This document shows, one piece after another, positions 1 through 8,992 of a stretch of DNA of 64,000 nt. The notes below the pieces were generated by a model. The model did not search any database. It saw nothing but the letters and a program-made list of their open reading frames with translations, and was not told the origin of the DNA. The first letter of the stretch is position 1. The number at the start of each line of letters is the position of its first letter. The stretch comes from Selenomonadales bacterium (GTDB lineage: Bacteria > Bacillota > UBA994): positions 28,415 through 92,414 of the forward strand of contig JAGXRZ010000010.1 of assembly GCA_018335585.1 (NCBI GenBank). The letters are read 5' to 3'. The translations under genes and the position numbers were made by a program.

Positions 1-740
1 TTCCAGTGGCTGTGCAGGGGGCCGAAGCCGCGCCCTCGATTGTGAGTGCCTTGGCGGCCGTAGCGGGGTATCCCGAAATCGACGTCGTGGTGCTTGGTCG
101 CGGCGGAGGTTCCCTAGAGGACTTGTGGGCATTTAACGAAGAGCGCGTTGCGCGTGCCATCTTCACTTGCCCCGTGCCGGTAGTGTCTGCCGTTGGGCAC
201 GAGACAGACTTTACCATTGCCGACCTAGTCGCTGACCTGCGTGCTCCTACTCCTTCGGCGGCGGCTCTCCTCGTCGTACCTGACCGACATGAGGTAGAGC
301 GTCACTTAGTTAAGCTTGCGTCGCGCATGTCACGTGACATGGGGAGGAAAGTCTCGACCGCACGGCAATACCTTGACTACCTGTCAGTCCGGTTGCAGTC
401 GGTTTCGCCGGCGAGCGCTATCGCCAGGAAGCAGCAGATTGCAGACAGCCTTCTGCTCCGCATGCAAAACGCCGTGCAGCGTAGAATCGAAGTAGCCGGA
501 AGCGCACTTGCGCAACAAGCCTTGCGCCTGCAGGCCATCAGTCCGCTCAATGTCCTGGCGAGGGGTTACAGCGTGACTCGCGCGGGAGGGGTAGTCATTA
601 AGTCTGCCGGCAAGGTCACGCTTGGGGATATTCTCACTACGACACTACACAGCGGCACGGTCTACTCTGTGGTTACCGGAAAGGAGGAGGCGCATGAATT
701 TCGAGCAAACCCTCAAGGAAGTGGAGGAAATTGCAGCTAA
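1..740 (+). CDS. xseA: Exodeoxyribonuclease VII large subunit, 3' part
   Basis: C-terminal part of the large subunit of exodeoxyribonuclease VII, which with XseB degrades single-stranded DNA in the cytoplasm. The frame is open at the left edge of the window, so the N-terminal OB-fold lies outside. The visible part starts in the family block PVAVQG, then shows GRGGGSLEDLWAFNEE and VSAVGHETDFTIAD, a helical Arg/Gln-rich region and the conserved ARGYSV near the end. The last 15 codons or so run through the start of xseB (47 bp overlap), giving a low-complexity tail. The adjacent small subunit gene supports the call. The partial state is only due to the window edge. Confidence 0.95.
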   Translation, partial: PVAVQGAEAAPSIVSALAAVAGYPEIDVVVLGRGGGSLEDLWAFNEERVARAIFTCPVPVVSAVGHETDFTIADLVADLRAPTPSAAALLVVPDRHEVERHLVKLASRMSRDMGRKVSTARQYLDYLSVRLQSVSPASAIARKQQIADSLLLRMQNAVQRRIEVAGSALAQQALRLQAISPLNVLARGYSVTRAGGVVIKSAGKVTLGDILTTTLHSGTVYSVVTGKEEAHEFRANPQGSGGNCS

Positions 741-903
741 ACTCGAACAAGGCGACTTGACGCTAGACGAAGCTTTGTTGCTCTATGTGCAGGGGGTAGA
801 GGCACTACAGGCGTGTCAGGCGTTGTTGACGGCAGCCGAGCAGAAGGTGGAGATACTAGTCAAGGAAACACGCAAACCTTTCGTCGGAGAAGTTCCGGCA
901 TGA
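694..903 (+). CDS. xseB: Exodeoxyribonuclease VII small subunit
   Basis: Small subunit of exodeoxyribonuclease VII, 69 residues, the usual family size. The ATG lies a few bases behind a strong AAGGAGGAGG site, which decides the start inside the 3' end of xseA. The sequence MNFEQTLKEVEEIAAKLEQG followed by LTLDEAL and a helical segment is the typical XseB pattern of two helices that bind several copies to one XseA. Its stop overlaps the ispA start (ATGA), which implies translational coupling with the downstream isoprenoid gene. Confidence 0.93.
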   Translation: MNFEQTLKEVEEIAAKLEQGDLTLDEALLLYVQGVEALQACQALLTAAEQKVEILVKETRKPFVGEVPA

Positions 904-1751
904 AGCGGTTTGAACTCGCCCGCTATAAGCTGTTAGTTGATGAAGCGTTAGAAACGTTCCTGCCGCGGGACTCCGAACACCCCGCCGTTATCCATCAAGC
1001 TATGCGCTACAGCGTGTTCCCAGGCGGCAAACGGCTGCGCCCGGCGCTGGCTTTGGCTGTACACGAGATGTTTGGCGGTAACCCTGCGCATTTTCTGCCG
1101 GCGGCGGCGGCGATAGAGTGTGTACACACCTATTCCCTTATCCATGACGACCTGCCGGCGATGGACAACGACGACTACCGCCGCGGTCGCCTCACTACTC
1201 ACAAAGTCTACGGCGAGGCCATGGCCATTTTAGCCGGAGACGCCATGTTAACGCTGGCCTTTGAGCTAATGACCAATCGCCTAGCGGAGTACTACAGCGC
1301 GGCGAGCGTGCTTAAAAGCACGGCCGAGTTGGCTCTTTCGGCAGGCACTTATGGCTTGGTGGGTGGGCAAGTGGTCGACATTTGGGCGACGAAGCGGGAA
1401 GTCCCCAATCCCACGCAGACGCTTGAGTATATTCACGCCCATAAAACAGGTGCATTGATTACGGTAGCAGCTCGTATCGGTGCTATCCTCGCCGGGGCTA
1501 CAAAAAATGAGCTTACGCACATTACGCGGTTTGCCACGCACCTCGGCCTAGGCTTTCAAATTCGCGACGATATCTTGGACGCGCAAGAGAGCGAGTCGGG
1601 GAAGCTCACATATGTCAGTCTCCTAGGGCTGCCGGGCGCGGAAGACAAAGTCCGCCGCTCTTATGAGGCCTGCCTTGCCGCCCTAGAGCCACTAGGCGGC
1701 AGTTTTCCACTGCAGCAGGCAGCTGACCTTTGTCTCAACAGGAACAGCTAA
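900..1751 (+). CDS. ispA: Polyprenyl (farnesyl/geranyl) diphosphate synthase
   Basis: Head-to-tail prenyl transferase that condenses isopentenyl diphosphate with allylic diphosphates. It is 283 residues, within the usual range. The first aspartate-rich motif reads IHDDLPAMDNDDYRRG near residue 80 and the second, FQIRDDILD, near residue 220; PGGKRLRP near residue 42 binds substrate. The start is the ATG that overlaps the xseB stop. The neighbour dxs makes the precursor pathway entry, so the two work in the same isoprenoid route, although they are separated by a DUF212 gene. Chain-length specificity (C15 versus C10/C20) cannot be fixed by eye. Confidence 0.93.
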   Translation: MKRFELARYKLLVDEALETFLPRDSEHPAVIHQAMRYSVFPGGKRLRPALALAVHEMFGGNPAHFLPAAAAIECVHTYSLIHDDLPAMDNDDYRRGRLTTHKVYGEAMAILAGDAMLTLAFELMTNRLAEYYSAASVLKSTAELALSAGTYGLVGGQVVDIWATKREVPNPTQTLEYIHAHKTGALITVAARIGAILAGATKNELTHITRFATHLGLGFQIRDDILDAQESESGKLTYVSLLGLPGAEDKVRRSYEACLAALEPLGGSFPLQQAADLCLNRNS

Positions 1752-1758
1752 CTCGGGG

Positions 1759-2205
1759 GTGGCTGAGTTGTCTTGGATAGATATTTTGGAGACCAATCCT
1801 ATTCTGTACCGTACCTGCTTGGCTTGGCTGGTTGCACAAGGCTCCAAGGTTGTTCTCGCTTGGATTAAGGCTGGCAGGTTTAGCTGGGAACGCGTAACGG
1901 GGGCCGGTGGCATGCCGAGCACGCACTCCGCAGTAGTCAGTTCGTTGGCGGCAGGCGTGATTAGAGTTACCGGTTTTAGAAGCCCATACACCGCCATAAC
2001 CGTCGTTTTTGCCTTAATTGTCATGTATGACGCTACAGGCGTGCGACAGGCCGCCGGCAAACAAGCGGAGGCACTAAACAAAATGATTGGCCACTTTATG
2101 CTGCATGGCCACATTGGCGAGGAACCATTGAAAGAACTGCTCGGACATACGCGAGTAGAAGTGCTGGTAGGTGCCCTAGTGGGGATACTTATCGCTTATG
2201 CCTAG
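1759..2205 (+). CDS. Divergent PAP2 (DUF212/YuiD) family membrane protein
   Basis: Integral membrane protein of 148 residues with about four hydrophobic segments. The motif GGMPSTHSA near residue 51 is the hallmark of the DUF212 divergent PAP2 family and resembles the PSxxxH part of acid phosphatases; VMYDATGVRQAAGKQAE follows near residue 92. The family is widespread in Clostridia and Bacilli, but its substrate is not established. The position between ispA and dxs fits a role with lipid or isoprenoid phosphates; that is inference. It starts with GTG, seven bases after the ispA stop. Confidence 0.85.
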   Translation: MAELSWIDILETNPILYRTCLAWLVAQGSKVVLAWIKAGRFSWERVTGAGGMPSTHSAVVSSLAAGVIRVTGFRSPYTAITVVFALIVMYDATGVRQAAGKQAEALNKMIGHFMLHGHIGEEPLKELLGHTRVEVLVGALVGILIAYA

Positions 2206-2210
2206 AGAGT

Positions 2211-4073
2211 GTGTCGGTTGAGGAGGGAACTGAGCTGCTTGAGCGCATTAATCATCCGCGCGATTTGCGGGGACTGACGGGTAGAGAGCTAGAAATCCTG
2301 GCGCAGGAAATACGCGAACTCGTCATCTCTGTTGTCTCGAAGAACGGCGGACATCTCGCCTCGAATCTCGGTGTCGTAGAACTGACTCTAGCTCTGCACC
2401 GAGAATTCGAAGCCGGGCGAGATCAAATCGTGTGGGATGTCGGACATCAGACTTATACGCACAAAATACTTACCGGGCGCCGCGAGCTTTTCGCGAGTCT
2501 GCGCCAAGAGGGCGGATTAAGCGGCTTTCCGAAGCGCCAAGAGAGCGCTTTCGACGCCTTTGATACCGGACATGCCACGACCTCCATCAGTGCGGCGCTC
2601 GGCCTGCTGGAAGCCGCCCGAGGTCTTGGGTTGCGCTCGCACGTCGTGGCCGTGATTGGGGACGGAGCCATGACCGGGGGTATGGCTTGGGAGGCCATTA
2701 ACCACGCCGCACATCTGGGAAGACCTTTAATCGTTATCTTAAATGACAACGAGATGTCTATTTCCCAGAACGTCGGCGCCATTGCCCGCTATCTTAATAC
2801 ATTGCGCACTACGGGTCTCTACCAAAAGACCAAGCACGATGTGCAAGGCGTGCTAAAAGGCATCGGTAGCCTGGGAGATTGTGTCTGGCGATATGCTACG
2901 CGCCTGAAGGACAGCCTAAAATACCTGCTGGTGGGGGGCATGGTCTTTGAGGAGCTTGGCTTCACTTACTTAGGCCCGGTGGACGGGCACAGCATCCCGG
3001 AGCTGACGGCCGTATTGCGGCAAGCCAAGCGGCTCAATGAACCCGTGCTTGTTCACTGCCTGACGGCAAAGGGCAAGGGGTACCTGCCGGCAGAAAAGCA
3101 ACCGGACCGGTACCACAGCGCGTCTCCCTTTAGGATAGAGACAGGTGCACGCCTCGACGCTGAAGCGTGCGAACGAACTTTTACGCAGTTGTTTGGCGAG
3201 TCCCTAGTTGCTTTGGCCGCGCGCGACGAACGTGTAGTGGCGACTACTGCCGCCATGCTTGACGCGACGGGCCTCAAAGACTTTGCGCGCGCGTTCCCTA
3301 GCCGCATCTACGACGTAGGTATCGCCGAAGCGCATATGGTGACGTTTGCCGCAGGATTGGCCGCGGGAGGGCTTAAGCCTGTGGTTGCGGTGTATTCGAC
3401 ATTTATGCAGCGAGCGTACGACCAGTTGCTGCACGACGTGTGCCTGCAGAACTTACCGGTCGTCATTTGCTTAGACCGCGCCGGAGTGGTGGGAGAAGAC
3501 GGAGAGACGCATCATGGCCTTTATGATTTGTCGTATCTGCGCACGACCCCCAACATGACCATACTTGCCCCAAGCGGCGAACAAGACATGCTCCCTTTGC
3601 TGGAGAAGGCTCTCGGTCTAGGTTCGCCCGTAGCTTTGCGTTACCCGCGCGACTTTGCACAGGCATTGCCGGTGGAAGTTCCGGCTTGCGGCAAGCTGTT
3701 CTTTGACGAGGAGCCTGATTGCCTGCTTGTCGGGGTGGGGCCGCTGTTTCTTGAGTGTTACGAGGCCGCGCGGCGCCTTAAGCAGCAGGGGCTTAGCGTA
3801 GGGGTATGGTACTGCCCGCAAGTGTGGCCGCTAGAGGACGAGCTGCTAAGGCACGCGTCGCAAGCTAAGCTTGTAGTTACGGCCGAAGACAACATTCTGG
3901 CGGGGGGATTTGGCGCAAGCCTGGCCGAGGCGCTGGCTGAACTGCCGACGAAACTCGTGCGGCTTGGCTATAGTGATGGCTGTGTGTCTCATGCTCCGCG
4001 CAGTGTGCTACTTCACCGCGCCGGACTCACGGCCGAGGGTGTTGTGGCGGCGGTATGGCATGCCTTCAGTTAA
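2211..4073 (+). CDS. dxs: 1-deoxy-D-xylulose-5-phosphate synthase
   Basis: Thiamine-diphosphate enzyme that joins pyruvate and glyceraldehyde 3-phosphate, the first step of the MEP isoprenoid pathway. The 620 residues match the family. The ThDP-binding block GDGAMTGGMAWEAINHA lies near residue 147, DVGHQTYTHKIL near residue 76, the transketolase-like pyrimidine part carries YDVGIAEAHMV near residue 367, and DGETHHGLYDLSYLR follows. It starts with GTG five bases after the previous stop. The tlyA start overlaps its last 14 bases. ispH for the last pathway step is also in this window, in the fusion at 41.8 kb. Confidence 0.96.
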   Translation: MSVEEGTELLERINHPRDLRGLTGRELEILAQEIRELVISVVSKNGGHLASNLGVVELTLALHREFEAGRDQIVWDVGHQTYTHKILTGRRELFASLRQEGGLSGFPKRQESAFDAFDTGHATTSISAALGLLEAARGLGLRSHVVAVIGDGAMTGGMAWEAINHAAHLGRPLIVILNDNEMSISQNVGAIARYLNTLRTTGLYQKTKHDVQGVLKGIGSLGDCVWRYATRLKDSLKYLLVGGMVFEELGFTYLGPVDGHSIPELTAVLRQAKRLNEPVLVHCLTAKGKGYLPAEKQPDRYHSASPFRIETGARLDAEACERTFTQLFGESLVALAARDERVVATTAAMLDATGLKDFARAFPSRIYDVGIAEAHMVTFAAGLAAGGLKPVVAVYSTFMQRAYDQLLHDVCLQNLPVVICLDRAGVVGEDGETHHGLYDLSYLRTTPNMTILAPSGEQDMLPLLEKALGLGSPVALRYPRDFAQALPVEVPACGKLFFDEEPDCLLVGVGPLFLECYEAARRLKQQGLSVGVWYCPQVWPLEDELLRHASQAKLVVTAEDNILAGGFGASLAEALAELPTKLVRLGYSDGCVSHAPRSVLLHRAGLTAEGVVAAVWHAFS

Positions 4074-4866
4074 AAGGCGGCTCGACGTGCTCCTGTGCGA
4101 AAAAGGCTTGGCCAGTACACGCATGCAGGCACAGGCGCTCATCCAGAGCGGCGCAGTGCGGGTTGGCGGCCAACTAGCCGATAAACCCGGGCATGCCTAT
4201 CCCCCAGAAAGCGTGATTACCGTGCTTGCCGCGCCACACGCTTTTGCCTCGCGCGGCGGATTAAAGCTTGAGCAGGCGCTTAAGCAGTTTGACATCAAGC
4301 TCGCGGGCCGCGTCGTGTTAGACGTCGGCGCGGCTAGCGGCGGCTTTACGGATTGTGCGCTGCAAAACGGAGCTACATACGTTATTGCGGTTGACGTAGG
4401 GCAGGGGCAGCTAGCGTGGAAACTCCGGAACGACTCACGCGTACAGGTGCTTGAGAAGACGAACATACGCTATCTTAGGCGCGAGCAGCTGCGCGAGCAG
4501 CCGGATGCCGCCACCGTAGACGTGTCATTTATCTCGCTGTCTCTCGTCTTGCCAGCACTTAACCATTTACTGCCGGCAGGCGCAGACGTAATTGCTTTGA
4601 TAAAACCTCAGTTTGAGGCAGGAAAACAGGCGGTAGCACGCGGTCGCGGCGTAATCCGGGACGCGGCCGTCCACATGGCGGTGGTCGCCGCCGTGCTACA
4701 GGCAGCAAAGAGCTTAGGGTGGGGGCTTTTTGGCTTGACATACTCGCCTATTAAGGGGCCGGAAGGTAATATCGAGTTTCTCGGCTGGTGGAAGACCGCT
4801 GCAGCTGACGGTAGAGAGGTCAGTGTAGAACAAGTTGTAGCCGACGCCCACAGGGAAGCGAAGTAG
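4060..4866 (+). CDS. tlyA: TlyA family rRNA 2'-O-methyltransferase
   Basis: S4-domain plus FtsJ-like methyltransferase of 268 residues. Members of this family 2'-O-methylate cytidines of 16S/23S rRNA. The S4 part (RRLDVLLCEKGLASTRMQAQ to VRVGG) covers residues 4-45. The SAM-binding motif VLDVGAASGGFTDCAL starts near residue 86, and IKPQFEAGK, a hallmark of this family, is near residue 182. I chose the ATG inside the dxs end because it gives the usual N-terminus; a longer upstream frame is only readthrough of dxs. The position between dxs and nadK/recN is standard in Clostridia. Confidence 0.92.
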   Translation: MPSVKRRLDVLLCEKGLASTRMQAQALIQSGAVRVGGQLADKPGHAYPPESVITVLAAPHAFASRGGLKLEQALKQFDIKLAGRVVLDVGAASGGFTDCALQNGATYVIAVDVGQGQLAWKLRNDSRVQVLEKTNIRYLRREQLREQPDAATVDVSFISLSLVLPALNHLLPAGADVIALIKPQFEAGKQAVARGRGVIRDAAVHMAVVAAVLQAAKSLGWGLFGLTYSPIKGPEGNIEFLGWWKTAAADGREVSVEQVVADAHREAK

Positions 4867-4893
4867 CGCCTGCGTCTATTGGAGGTGGGGAAG

Positions 4894-5760
4894 TTGACCC
4901 TCGGGATTATCGCCAACCTAGATAAAGACAACACGGTGGCCGTTACGCGGCAGATACTTGCGGAACTTACGGCACTTAGGCAAGAAGTTATGCTGCCTAT
5001 CAGCTTAGCGGCCCAAATCGAGCGAGAGGAACTCGGATACTTAGAGCAAGAAATGGCCGAAGCATGCTCGGCCATCGTCGTGCTAGGCGGCGACGGCACA
5101 CTTTTGTCGGTAGCGCGGCGCTGGCCTTTCTGGGGCATTCCCTTGATGGGGGTGAATCTTGGTCACCTTGGCTTTTTAACTGAAGTAGAGGAGAAAAGCG
5201 TTACCGAAGCGCTGCGCATGATTGTCAGGGGAGAGTTCCGGCTGCAGGAGCGCATGATGCTTAAGGCTACCGTAGTCAGGAGTAACGCGCCTCTGCAAGA
5301 AGCCTTTGCGCTTAACGACTGCGTAGTCACCAAGGGTGCGTTTGCGCGCATGATTCGGCTAGAGATTCACATCGGCAAAAGCTACCTAGAGACTTTTCCG
5401 GCCGACGGCGTAATTGTGGCTACCCCTACCGGTTCAACGGCTTATTCCCTCTCGGCGGGCGGCCCCATTGCTGACCCTGCCATGCAGTTAATGCTGCTTA
5501 CCCCTATCTGTGCCCACATGCTGCAGGCGCGTCCGACAGTTATCTCGCCGCGCGAGAAGATACGCGTTCACCTGCACTCTGTCCACGATGACATTGTACT
5601 TACGCTTGACGGGCAGGAGGGTATTCGGCTTCTGCCGAATGATGAGGTAATAATTGAAAGAGCGGATATCGTGACGCGCCTGATTAAAGTGGCGCCACGC
5701 AGCTTCTATGACGTGCTCCGACACAAACTGACCGAGGTAAGGAGTTCGCCAAATGCTTGA
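4894..5760 (+). CDS. nadK: NAD kinase
   Basis: Phosphorylates NAD to NADP. The 288-residue protein has the catalytic GGDGTLL motif near residue 65, NLGHLGFLTEV near residue 88, and the C-terminal block ATPTGSTAYSLSAGGPI near residue 172, all typical of the family. The start is most likely the TTG that follows GGAGGTGGGG by a normal distance; the TTG 15 bases further upstream lies before that site. The stop overlaps the recN ATG by eight bases. In many relatives argR lies here between nadK and recN; it is missing. Confidence 0.93.
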   Translation: MTLGIIANLDKDNTVAVTRQILAELTALRQEVMLPISLAAQIEREELGYLEQEMAEACSAIVVLGGDGTLLSVARRWPFWGIPLMGVNLGHLGFLTEVEEKSVTEALRMIVRGEFRLQERMMLKATVVRSNAPLQEAFALNDCVVTKGAFARMIRLEIHIGKSYLETFPADGVIVATPTGSTAYSLSAGGPIADPAMQLMLLTPICAHMLQARPTVISPREKIRVHLHSVHDDIVLTLDGQEGIRLLPNDEVIIERADIVTRLIKVAPRSFYDVLRHKLTEVRSSPNA

Positions 5761-7432
5761 GCGCTTGTTTGTACAAAACTTTGCCGTAATCAAAGAGCTG
5801 AGCCTCGAACTCGGGCCCGGCCTAACCGTGCTGTCCGGCGAAACCGGTGCCGGAAAATCCATTATCGTAGACGCAGTGTCGCTCTTGCTAGGCGGGCGGA
5901 CATCGGCAGATATGATCAGGTCAGGCTGTGAGCGGGCAATTGTACAGGGCGTGTTTCGTACAGAGCGTCCGGAAATAGAGAGTTTCTTAGCGTCACACGG
6001 CCTCCTTAGCGAGGGTGAACTTATAGTGACGCGTGAGATTACAGAAAAGCGTACAGGCTGCCGCGTCAACGGGCAAAGCGTCACGCAAGGTTTACTGCGA
6101 CAACTTGGAGCATACCTAGTCGACATGCACGGTCAGCACGAGCATCAATCCCTCTTTTCGCCCGTCGCGCAACAACAGCTAATCGACAAGTTTGCCGGTG
6201 TACGGGCAGCCGAGTTACTTGACGCGCTCGCGCGCGAAGTCACAGCCTTCGAAGCGTGTCAGCGCGAGCTCAAGGATAGCCCCGCCAGTGAAAGCGAGCG
6301 TATCCGCCTGCTTGACCTGCTAAACTTCCAAGTGCAGGAGATTGACGCAGCGAAACTTAGGCCTGACGAGGAAGACGACCTAAAGCGTGAGAGACAAGCC
6401 TTGCTTGGCTTTGAGCGCTTGCGCGGCACGATTGAACGTTGTCACGCCGAACTCTCCGGTGGTGGAGGCCGCGGGCGCGCCGTCTCCGATTGTTTGGGGC
6501 GCAATTTAGCGGAGCTTAAGGAAGTGCGGCGCTTTTCGCCTGCCCTAGAAAGTGTTTGCGAGGAACTTGAGCAGGCCGGATATTTGCTGCAAGATGCCGT
6601 ACGCGAGCTAAGCGAGCTCAGGGAGTCACTTCATTTTGACCAGGGAAGGCTAGAAGAGATTGAAGAACGCCTTGAACTCATTGCCAAACTCAAGCGAAAG
6701 TACGGTCGCACACTCGAAGAAGTGTGCATCTTTCGCGAGGAAGCCAAGCAAAGCCTAGAACGCCTGCATGATGCCGCCGCGCGTACAGATGCGCTTAGGC
6801 AGAGCATGACGGCGCAACAAGAGCGCTACGCCCGGTACGCCGCGGAGCTTTGTGCTTTGCGACAAGAACGAGGGCGTGAGCTCTGCCGCCTAGCAGAAGA
6901 GAACATTCGGGAGCTCGGTATGCGGAGCGGACAGCTTACTGTCGCCTTCACACCGCACAAAGGCGTAATGAATCCGCGCGGCACGGAAAGTGCGGAGCTC
7001 CTCTTTTCGGCTAACCAAGGAGAAGAACCGAGGCCGCTCGCGAAAATTGCCTCAGGCGGCGAGATATCGCGCGTGATGCTAGCTCTAAAGGCCGTCTTCA
7101 GTCAGCTCGATGACATTCCCACGTTGGTGTTCGACGAAATTGACAGCGGTGTGGGCGGGAAGGCTGCGCTTGCCGTCGCAGAAAAAATCGCGGCGGTGAG
7201 CAGACACAAGCAAGTTCTGTGTGTCTCGCATCTCGCCCAGATTGCCGCGCTCGCCGAGCATCATCTTTACGTGCGCAAGGAAGATGAGGGAGAGAGGACG
7301 GTTGTCAGCATAGACCGCCTATTTGACCAAGCGCGGGTACGCGAGCTCGCCCGTATGCTCGGCGGCAGAGAGACTGCCGCAGCTTTAGAACACGCCGAAG
7401 AGCTTCTTTTAAGGAGAACGATGCGTCCATAG
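5753..7432 (+). CDS. recN: DNA repair protein RecN
   Basis: SMC-like ATPase that acts early in double-strand break repair. It has 559 residues, the usual RecN size. Walker A is GETGAGKSI near residue 28, the conserved MHGQHEHQSLF lies near residue 124, two long coiled-coil regions rich in Glu/Arg/Leu fill residues 155-380, the ABC signature region is IASGGEISRVML near residue 432 and Walker B is LVFDEIDSGVGGKAA near residue 459. It is coupled to nadK by overlap and is followed by spoIVB-spo0A, the standard order in spore formers. Confidence 0.96.
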   Translation: MLERLFVQNFAVIKELSLELGPGLTVLSGETGAGKSIIVDAVSLLLGGRTSADMIRSGCERAIVQGVFRTERPEIESFLASHGLLSEGELIVTREITEKRTGCRVNGQSVTQGLLRQLGAYLVDMHGQHEHQSLFSPVAQQQLIDKFAGVRAAELLDALAREVTAFEACQRELKDSPASESERIRLLDLLNFQVQEIDAAKLRPDEEDDLKRERQALLGFERLRGTIERCHAELSGGGGRGRAVSDCLGRNLAELKEVRRFSPALESVCEELEQAGYLLQDAVRELSELRESLHFDQGRLEEIEERLELIAKLKRKYGRTLEEVCIFREEAKQSLERLHDAAARTDALRQSMTAQQERYARYAAELCALRQERGRELCRLAEENIRELGMRSGQLTVAFTPHKGVMNPRGTESAELLFSANQGEEPRPLAKIASGGEISRVMLALKAVFSQLDDIPTLVFDEIDSGVGGKAALAVAEKIAAVSRHKQVLCVSHLAQIAALAEHHLYVRKEDEGERTVVSIDRLFDQARVRELARMLGGRETAAALEHAEELLLRRTMRP

Positions 7433-7487
7433 CACTTTTCAGAGACATGCCAATCGTGGTAGTTCGTTCTGTTATGTTAACTAGCGG

Positions 7488-7517
7488 GGATAGCGACTTT
7501 GCGGCTAGGTTAACTTA
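7488..7517 (+). promoter_or_regulatory. Candidate SigF-type promoter before spoIVB
   Basis: GGATA (4 of 5 of GYWTA) is followed after exactly 15 bases by GGTTAACTTA (9 of 10 of GGNNANAHTR). Its position, about 35 bases before the spoIVB start, fits the forespore control known for spoIVB in Bacillus. The site lies mostly inside an imperfect inverted repeat (7476-7485 with 7504-7514). Two mismatches make this tentative. Confidence 0.4.
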
Positions 7518-7551
7518 GAGACAGATTCGACTTCACGAAAGGAGTGCACCG

Positions 7552-8901
7552 ATGCGCAGGCGAAAGTACAAAGCGCTGTTGGGATGGTTTCTTTCGGCGT
7601 TAGTGCTTGCGGTCTGCCTAAGCCCGCAAGCGAAAAGTTTCTTTGGTTTGCCCCCTCTATTGCGCGTTACAGAGGGCGTAGGTTTCGCCCTCCCTCTACA
7701 GCTACCCTTTGGTCTTGATTTGTCGCTTAACGAGGCCGACTTGTTTAAAGTCAACGGCGCGGAGGTGGGTCCGTCAGTGCGCAGGTTTAGCCTAGCGGAA
7801 CCGCTATCCTTCCAGCCGCTTAGGCCCGGGAGCGCAGAGCTCCGGCTCAGTTTGTTTGGCGTGACGATACGGCGACTTTCCTTGCAGGTGTTGCCGTCGG
7901 TTTCGCTGGTCGCCTCCGGCCATTCCGTGGGTGTATCGCTGCGCTCGCGAGGCGTCCTAGTGGTAGGCTTCGCGACAATCAACAACGATGCCGGGGCTTT
8001 TTCGCCGGGCAGGGAGGCAGGTTTGCGCCTTGGAGACCAGATTACGGCGCTTAACGGCCACACGGAGCTTGACGGGGCGACCATCGCGCGGCTAGTGGAC
8101 GAGCGCGGCAGGCACAACCAAGAGGTAGAACTCTCTGTGCTGCGCGGCACGGCTGAGACGACGCTCCGAGCGGTGCCTCAGGCTTGTCGGGAAACCGGCA
8201 AGTATCGCTTAGGTGTATTCGTGCGCGACACGGCGGTAGGTATCGGCACCCTTACGTTTGTCGACCGCGAATCTATGACTTTTGGCGGTCTCGGACACGT
8301 GATCGCCGATCCCGATACCGGGCAACCGATCGCGCTTGGCAGCGGTAGAATCGTGCGCGCAACAGTCACCTTTATTCAGGCTGGCAGAAGAGGCGCACCG
8401 GGAGAGAAGCGAAGCGTCTTCGTGGATGAACAGACCACCCTAGGGACAGTTCTGAAAAACACCCCCTTTGGCATATTCGGCCATATGCTGCAGGACATCA
8501 CCGCCGGGGCATCACCGATGCCAATTATGCTGCGAGATGAAGTCGAAGAAGGGCCGGCCGAAATCCTGACTGTTATCGCGGGCGAGCAGGTAGAGCGGTT
8601 TGCGATTGAGATTCAGCGCGTTTCGCGCCTGCAGCATGCGCCCTTAGGGAAAGGGCTGGTGATTCGCGTCACAGACCCGCGTTTGCAGCAAAAAACTGGC
8701 GGAATTGTGCAAGGCATGTCCGGCAGCCCGATTATACAGAGAGGGCGACTAGTCGGCGCGGTAACGCATGTTTTCGTCAACGACCCGGCGCGAGGGTATG
8801 GGGTTTTTATCGAGTGGATGATTCGTGAGTCCGACCTCTTGGAGAGGCGCGAGGAGCACGCCCCAACTTTCTTTTATCGGCGGTTTTTCCGTGCATCTTG
8901 A
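7552..8901 (+). CDS. spoIVB: SpoIVB signalling serine peptidase
   Basis: Forespore-made, secreted S55-family protease that signals across the outer forespore membrane to trigger pro-SigK processing. An N-terminal hydrophobic segment (residues 9-27) anchors or exports it. A PDZ domain covers about residues 115-200, and the peptidase domain contains GGLGHVI (catalytic His, near residue 247) and GMSGSPI (catalytic Ser, near residue 387), followed by VGAVTHVFVND. The 449 residues are slightly longer than the Bacillus protein. ATG follows GAAAGGAG. Placement between recN and spo0A is the standard order. Confidence 0.95.
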   Translation: MRRRKYKALLGWFLSALVLAVCLSPQAKSFFGLPPLLRVTEGVGFALPLQLPFGLDLSLNEADLFKVNGAEVGPSVRRFSLAEPLSFQPLRPGSAELRLSLFGVTIRRLSLQVLPSVSLVASGHSVGVSLRSRGVLVVGFATINNDAGAFSPGREAGLRLGDQITALNGHTELDGATIARLVDERGRHNQEVELSVLRGTAETTLRAVPQACRETGKYRLGVFVRDTAVGIGTLTFVDRESMTFGGLGHVIADPDTGQPIALGSGRIVRATVTFIQAGRRGAPGEKRSVFVDEQTTLGTVLKNTPFGIFGHMLQDITAGASPMPIMLRDEVEEGPAEILTVIAGEQVERFAIEIQRVSRLQHAPLGKGLVIRVTDPRLQQKTGGIVQGMSGSPIIQRGRLVGAVTHVFVNDPARGYGVFIEWMIRESDLLERREEHAPTFFYRRFFRAS

Positions 8902-8931
8902 GAAAAATTGTGCGAGGGAAGCAGGAGAAGG

Positions 8932-8960
8932 TTGGCAAGTTGTTGAAAGAATAGTGTAAG
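8932..8960 (+). promoter_or_regulatory. Candidate vegetative promoter of spo0A
   Basis: TTGGCA is followed after 17 bases by TGTAAG, a fair -35/-10 pair about 33 bases before the spo0A start. A near-match to a Spo0A box, TGTTGAA (consensus TGNCGAA), lies between the two elements at 8941-8947, which would allow autoregulation. Both assignments are tentative. Confidence 0.3.
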
Positions 8961-8992
8961 TGTTTGCTCGGGACTGAGGAGGAAGATTAGGT

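Noticed and set aside
8921..8954. SigH promoter for spo0A
   Set aside because: AGGAGAA and GAATAG are present, but 16 bases lie between the elements instead of 11-12, and the -35 has a mismatch.
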